Made by a program: the position numbers and the translations under genes
Notes under the pieces: generated by a model
What the model saw: the letters and a program-made list of their open reading frames with translations, nothing else
What the model was told of the DNA's origin: nothing
Databases searched by the model: none
Part shown: positions 61,118 to 64,000 of the stretch, in pieces
Position numbering within the stretch: position 1 is the stretch's first letter
Layout: each line of letters begins with the position of its first letter
Source of the DNA: an uncultured Bacteroides sp.
GTDB taxonomy: Bacteria > Bacteroidota > Bacteroidia > Bacteroidales > Bacteroidaceae
Reading direction: 5' to 3'
Length of the DNA: 64,000 nt
Assembly: GCA_902492205.1 (NCBI GenBank)
Contig: CABUKU010000002.1
Span: forward strand, 62,001 to 126,000

Positions 61118-62314
61118 TTATTTACCGTAAGTTTCAAGTAAGAATTCATCTAAATAAGCTCCGCGCATATTTGTTTTATAGTGACGTCCTTCTTTATCAA
61201 GAATAATACAAGTAGGTACACCTTGAATATTATATTCATCTTGAATAACTCCTTTAAAGCCTTCCGGATTACGAAGCTGCTTCCATACCATTCCTTCCTC
61301 TTTCATCGCTTTTTGCCATTCTGCATCTTTCTCATCAATAGAAATACTGATAATCTCAAAATCCTTGTACTTATTGTGAACCTTCACCAAATGAGGAATT
61401 TCACCACGGCAAGGACCACACCAAGAAGCCCAGAACTCAAGCATTACGTATTTATCTTTCGGCATAAGTGAGGACAACATAACTTTTTCACCTTTAGGAT
61501 TCACAAATTCCGCATCGATAAACTTCTGACCTATTGCCATTTTCTTTGCTTTAGCAGCAGATACTTTCAAATCTTCCAATTGTTTTGTACCGGCCCATGG
61601 TCCTTCTACCCAAGATAGCATTTCGTCTATTTGCTCCGCTGTATAAGGAACATCCATACCTGTAAGTTCATAAGTCAACTGATCAAGAGCTACAACAGAA
61701 GCAGCATTATCTTTAATGAATTTAAGAGTCATATCTCTCATTTCCTTATCAAGAGCATTTTCCTGTTTCACAATTTCAATTCCTCTGGCTGTCACATCTT
61801 TACCTTCCATTTCCGGAATAATGTATTCTTTAGAATATTGCTCTCTAACAGCTCCGATTTTCGTTCTGACATCTTTGAGACTCTCTTTATACGATTCATA
61901 TAAGTCCTGAGTGGCAGAGCCTTTAATTACAGCTTTCCCATTATGATCCGGATTCCAGTAATAAGTCGGTAAAGTTGCTACATCACCTTCAAAAGTAATG
62001 TCACTGTTCTCTACATATAAATTTGCTTTAAGAACTTTATTTCTAAAATCCGGCTGTTCCGCATCCGGTTCATTTATATCTATTAAAATAGAATAAAATA
62101 CAGGAGAATCAACCTTACCCTTAAATATAAATTTTCCATCTTTAACAATAGTACTATCCACTGTTACAGGAGGATATACTTTCGTATTTTGTAACATAAC
62201 TTTTCCACCTTCAGCCTCACCTTGCAGTGTTCCTGTAATCGTGAAACCTTCTTGTTTTTGCCGACATGCAACTATGCATAAAAAGCAGAGAGATAAAAAT
62301 AATAGTTTTTTCAT
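61118..62314 (-). CDS. TlpA-like thioredoxin lipoprotein with DUF4369 domain (copy 2)
   Basis: 398 residues, lipobox CIVAC (Cys17). Same domain order and same length as copy 1, with long identical runs (LEFWASWCGPCRGEIPHLVK, and the C-terminal NMRGAYLDEFLLETYGK). They differ most in the helical middle. It lies seven bases after susD and seven before copy 1, so the duplication is within the operon. Confidence 0.88.
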   Translation of the reverse strand: MKKLLFLSLCFLCIVACRQKQEGFTITGTLQGEAEGGKVMLQNTKVYPPVTVDSTIVKDGKFIFKGKVDSPVFYSILIDINEPDAEQPDFRNKVLKANLYVENSDITFEGDVATLPTYYWNPDHNGKAVIKGSATQDLYESYKESLKDVRTKIGAVREQYSKEYIIPEMEGKDVTARGIEIVKQENALDKEMRDMTLKFIKDNAASVVALDQLTYELTGMDVPYTAEQIDEMLSWVEGPWAGTKQLEDLKVSAAKAKKMAIGQKFIDAEFVNPKGEKVMLSSLMPKDKYVMLEFWASWCGPCRGEIPHLVKVHNKYKDFEIISISIDEKDAEWQKAMKEEGMVWKQLRNPEGFKGVIQDEYNIQGVPTCIILDKEGRHYKTNMRGAYLDEFLLETYGK

Positions 62315-62321
62315 AAATCTG

Positions 62322-63758
62322 TTATTTATATATGGAATTTTGTTCTAATAATGTATTACCCGCCATTGCAGCTCTTGGAATCGGATAAATCAGACATTTG
62401 TCATCTTTCATATAATCCGGAGCAAGAACTAAATTATCTAAGACATGATATCTAACTAAATCATACCATTCTTCATTATCTTCAGCACTCAATTCCATAG
62501 ATTTATGCATACGAATATATTCCTTTAAATCTCCATCAGATATAGTATTAACATAATCTTCATCATATCCAGCACGATCTGTAATAGTCTTTAATGCTTT
62601 ACGTGCTAAATCTGAATGATTGTCACGCGCTTCCGCTTCTGCTAGAATTAAATACACTTCTGCCAAACGCATAAAAAAATGTGTATTTGTTGGAGTTCCC
62701 AATCCTGAACCAGGCTGTATATACTTATTTGTGAATTGTGAAGTTGGATTCGCTCCTTGTTCTGCTGCAATATAATCAGATGCATATATTTCTGCAAATC
62801 TATAATCATATCCTTCACCTGTTTTATCATTTCCATTACCCAAAACTAATTTATCTGCTATCTTTTTTAATGGATTTCCAGGTTGAGCAGAACGTAAATC
62901 CATCGTGCAACTTTCATTTGGATATGATGTATATGGTGCAAACAATATTTCCTTTGATGCAAATCCTTGTCTGAATATATCCAAATACTCTTCCTCCAAT
63001 TCATATCCATAAGCAGGAGCTTCAGATATTACTTGATTTGCTATAATTGCCGCATTCTTATAATCACCCATATATAGTAAAACTCTTGCCTTTAAAGCTT
63101 TAGCTACTGTACGGCTAATGTAATAATGCCCTTCAACCATTTCAGGTGCGTATTGTATAGCAAAATCCAAATCATCATTAATAGCTTTATATACTTCTAC
63201 CACAGAAGAACGTCCCTTAGGGGCATTATCTCGCTTTGTTTCCAAAAATACAACAATCCCCTCTTTAGAATCTAAATCAAAAAACATTCCATAACGCCTT
63301 AAGATTTGGAAATGAGCAAATGCACGATGAAATTTTGCTTCAGCTAGCATCTCATTCTTTCTCGTAGCAGATAATCCCTGAGGAGAAGCCGGTTCCATAT
63401 TGCTAATAAAAGAATTTGCCATATTAACTACCTTATACAAAGCTGTATAAGTTCGTTCAACCATTTCATTATCATCTTTTATATCAGCATTGGAAAAGTC
63501 CCTGATGCCTATTACATCAATACGATTTATTTCAGTTCCGGCCAATACATCTAATGCATGTCTTCCCATTCCAATAATAAACTCTCTCCATGTTTCATAA
63601 ACACCATTCAAAAGTGTTTCTGCTGATTTTGCATCTGTTATTAAAGTTTCATCCGTTAGCACATGCTCAGGTTTTATATCATCAATCTTTCCCAATAAAT
63701 CACACGAAGTTATATATATACTGAGTAAAGATATAATTATAAAATATCTATATTTCAT
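62322..63758 (-). CDS. SusD/RagB-family lipoprotein
   Basis: 478 residues, leader ending in IYITSC (Cys19). SusD-like architecture with an N-terminal TPR-type helical part (AETLLNGVYETWREFIIG, AEAKFHRAFAHFQILRRYG) and a C-terminal NEEWYDLVRYHVLDN segment. It binds nutrients on the cell surface as the lid of a SusC channel. The ligand cannot be told from the sequence; no glycoside hydrolase is in view, and the associated TlpA proteins leave peptide or other substrates possible. The DNA is noticeably AT-rich. Confidence 0.92.
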   Translation of the reverse strand: MKYRYFIIISLLSIYITSCDLLGKIDDIKPEHVLTDETLITDAKSAETLLNGVYETWREFIIGMGRHALDVLAGTEINRIDVIGIRDFSNADIKDDNEMVERTYTALYKVVNMANSFISNMEPASPQGLSATRKNEMLAEAKFHRAFAHFQILRRYGMFFDLDSKEGIVVFLETKRDNAPKGRSSVVEVYKAINDDLDFAIQYAPEMVEGHYYISRTVAKALKARVLLYMGDYKNAAIIANQVISEAPAYGYELEEEYLDIFRQGFASKEILFAPYTSYPNESCTMDLRSAQPGNPLKKIADKLVLGNGNDKTGEGYDYRFAEIYASDYIAAEQGANPTSQFTNKYIQPGSGLGTPTNTHFFMRLAEVYLILAEAEARDNHSDLARKALKTITDRAGYDEDYVNTISDGDLKEYIRMHKSMELSAEDNEEWYDLVRYHVLDNLVLAPDYMKDDKCLIYPIPRAAMAGNTLLEQNSIYK

Positions 63759-63780
63759 AGCTATTCGTTTTATATATTAA

Positions 63781-64000
63781 TTAAAATTGTAACTTAAGTC
63801 CAACTGAGAACGTTTTACTTTGTGGATATGGATCTTTTGCTGATGCCATCAAAGTTGTACCTATTGATGTTAATTCAGGATCCAATCCCGGCCATTTAGT
63901 TATTGTAAACAAATTAGTTGCCGTTACAAAAACCGAAGCATTGTTTACATACATTTTTTGCAACCATTGGGATGGTAAATTATAAGCTAAAGTAATATTT
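63781..64000 (-). CDS. SusC/RagA-family TonB-dependent transporter, C-terminal end only
   Basis: The last 72 or so codons of a minus-strand gene that continues past the right edge. The visible end (VFVTATNLFTITKWPGLDPE, then KTFSVGLKLQF) is the characteristic C-terminus of SusC-family outer-membrane transporters, with the terminal Phe used for barrel insertion. It is the first gene of the SusC-SusD-TlpA-TlpA operon. Confidence 0.9.
   Translation of the reverse strand, partial: NITLAYNLPSQWLQKMYVNNASVFVTATNLFTITKWPGLDPELTSIGTTLMASAKDPYPQSKTFSVGLKLQF

Overview
The window is a stretch of a Bacteroidales chromosome, most likely Bacteroidaceae. The evidence is the gene set: FimA/Mfa-type fimbrillins, a SusC/SusD pair, BamD next to the Bacteroidetes-type RNA polymerase omega subunit, Na+-translocating NADH dehydrogenase NqrABCDEF, DUF3078, DUF4293, PorT-like barrels, DUF4369/TlpA lipoproteins, and promoters of the Bacteroides TTTG / TAnnTTTG type. 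I cannot name the species. Most of the sequence is AT-rich. The fimbrial operon at the left end is visibly richer in G+C.

Layout. 1-6821 (minus strand): fimbrial operon with a major fimbrillin, a long tip-type fimbrillin, a FimB/Mfa2-type anchor, a second fimbrillin, a DUF3868/OmpA-like protein and a DUF3575 protein cut by the window edge. 6822-8035: a 1.2 kb gene-poor region with a 34-bp palindrome at a promoter, a 601-bp segment bounded by 95-bp inverted repeats, an internal promoter facing the fimbrial operon, and a 4 x 22-bp palindromic array. 8036-17162: an orphan HNH nuclease, DUF3078, a POT peptide transporter, ybaK-uvrA, and a LysM/binding-protein fusion with an outer-membrane barrel. 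17238-20840: DUF4293, rpoZ, bamD, an ACT protein and phenylacetate-CoA ligase. 21085-26445: two exported proteins of unknown function coupled to uvrB. 26486-30922: a small lipoprotein, YigZ, DUF1015, serA, serC. 31219-33257: a small holin-like membrane protein, then a DbpA-like helicase. 33354-39229: nqrABCDEF. 39773-41461: a lectin-tip lipoprotein, followed by a candidate small RNA. 41828-49927: prs, nhaC, a BamA-like barrel, a secreted C1B peptidase, a 14-repeat MORN protein and a non-catalytic M16 protein with kdsB. 50777-58021: a short folK-like gene, PBP1A, pyrBI with a flavin reductase and a barrel gene, and glyA. 58118-64000: fhs, then a SusC-SusD-TlpA-TlpA operon running off the right end.

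The main unexplained structure lies between genes. Three loci (around 7496, 31810 and 51179) carry contiguous arrays with exactly the same 22-bp period and a palindrome in the unit, but the unit sequence differs from locus to locus. Each lies beside doubled 7-8-mers, arranged as inverted repeats at two of the three loci. At the first locus the array sits inside a segment that looks able to invert, with a promoter aimed at the fimbrial operon in the orientation shown. A flip would aim it at the HNH nuclease gene. I see no recombinase, transposase, tRNA, rRNA, CRISPR array or complete insertion sequence in the window.
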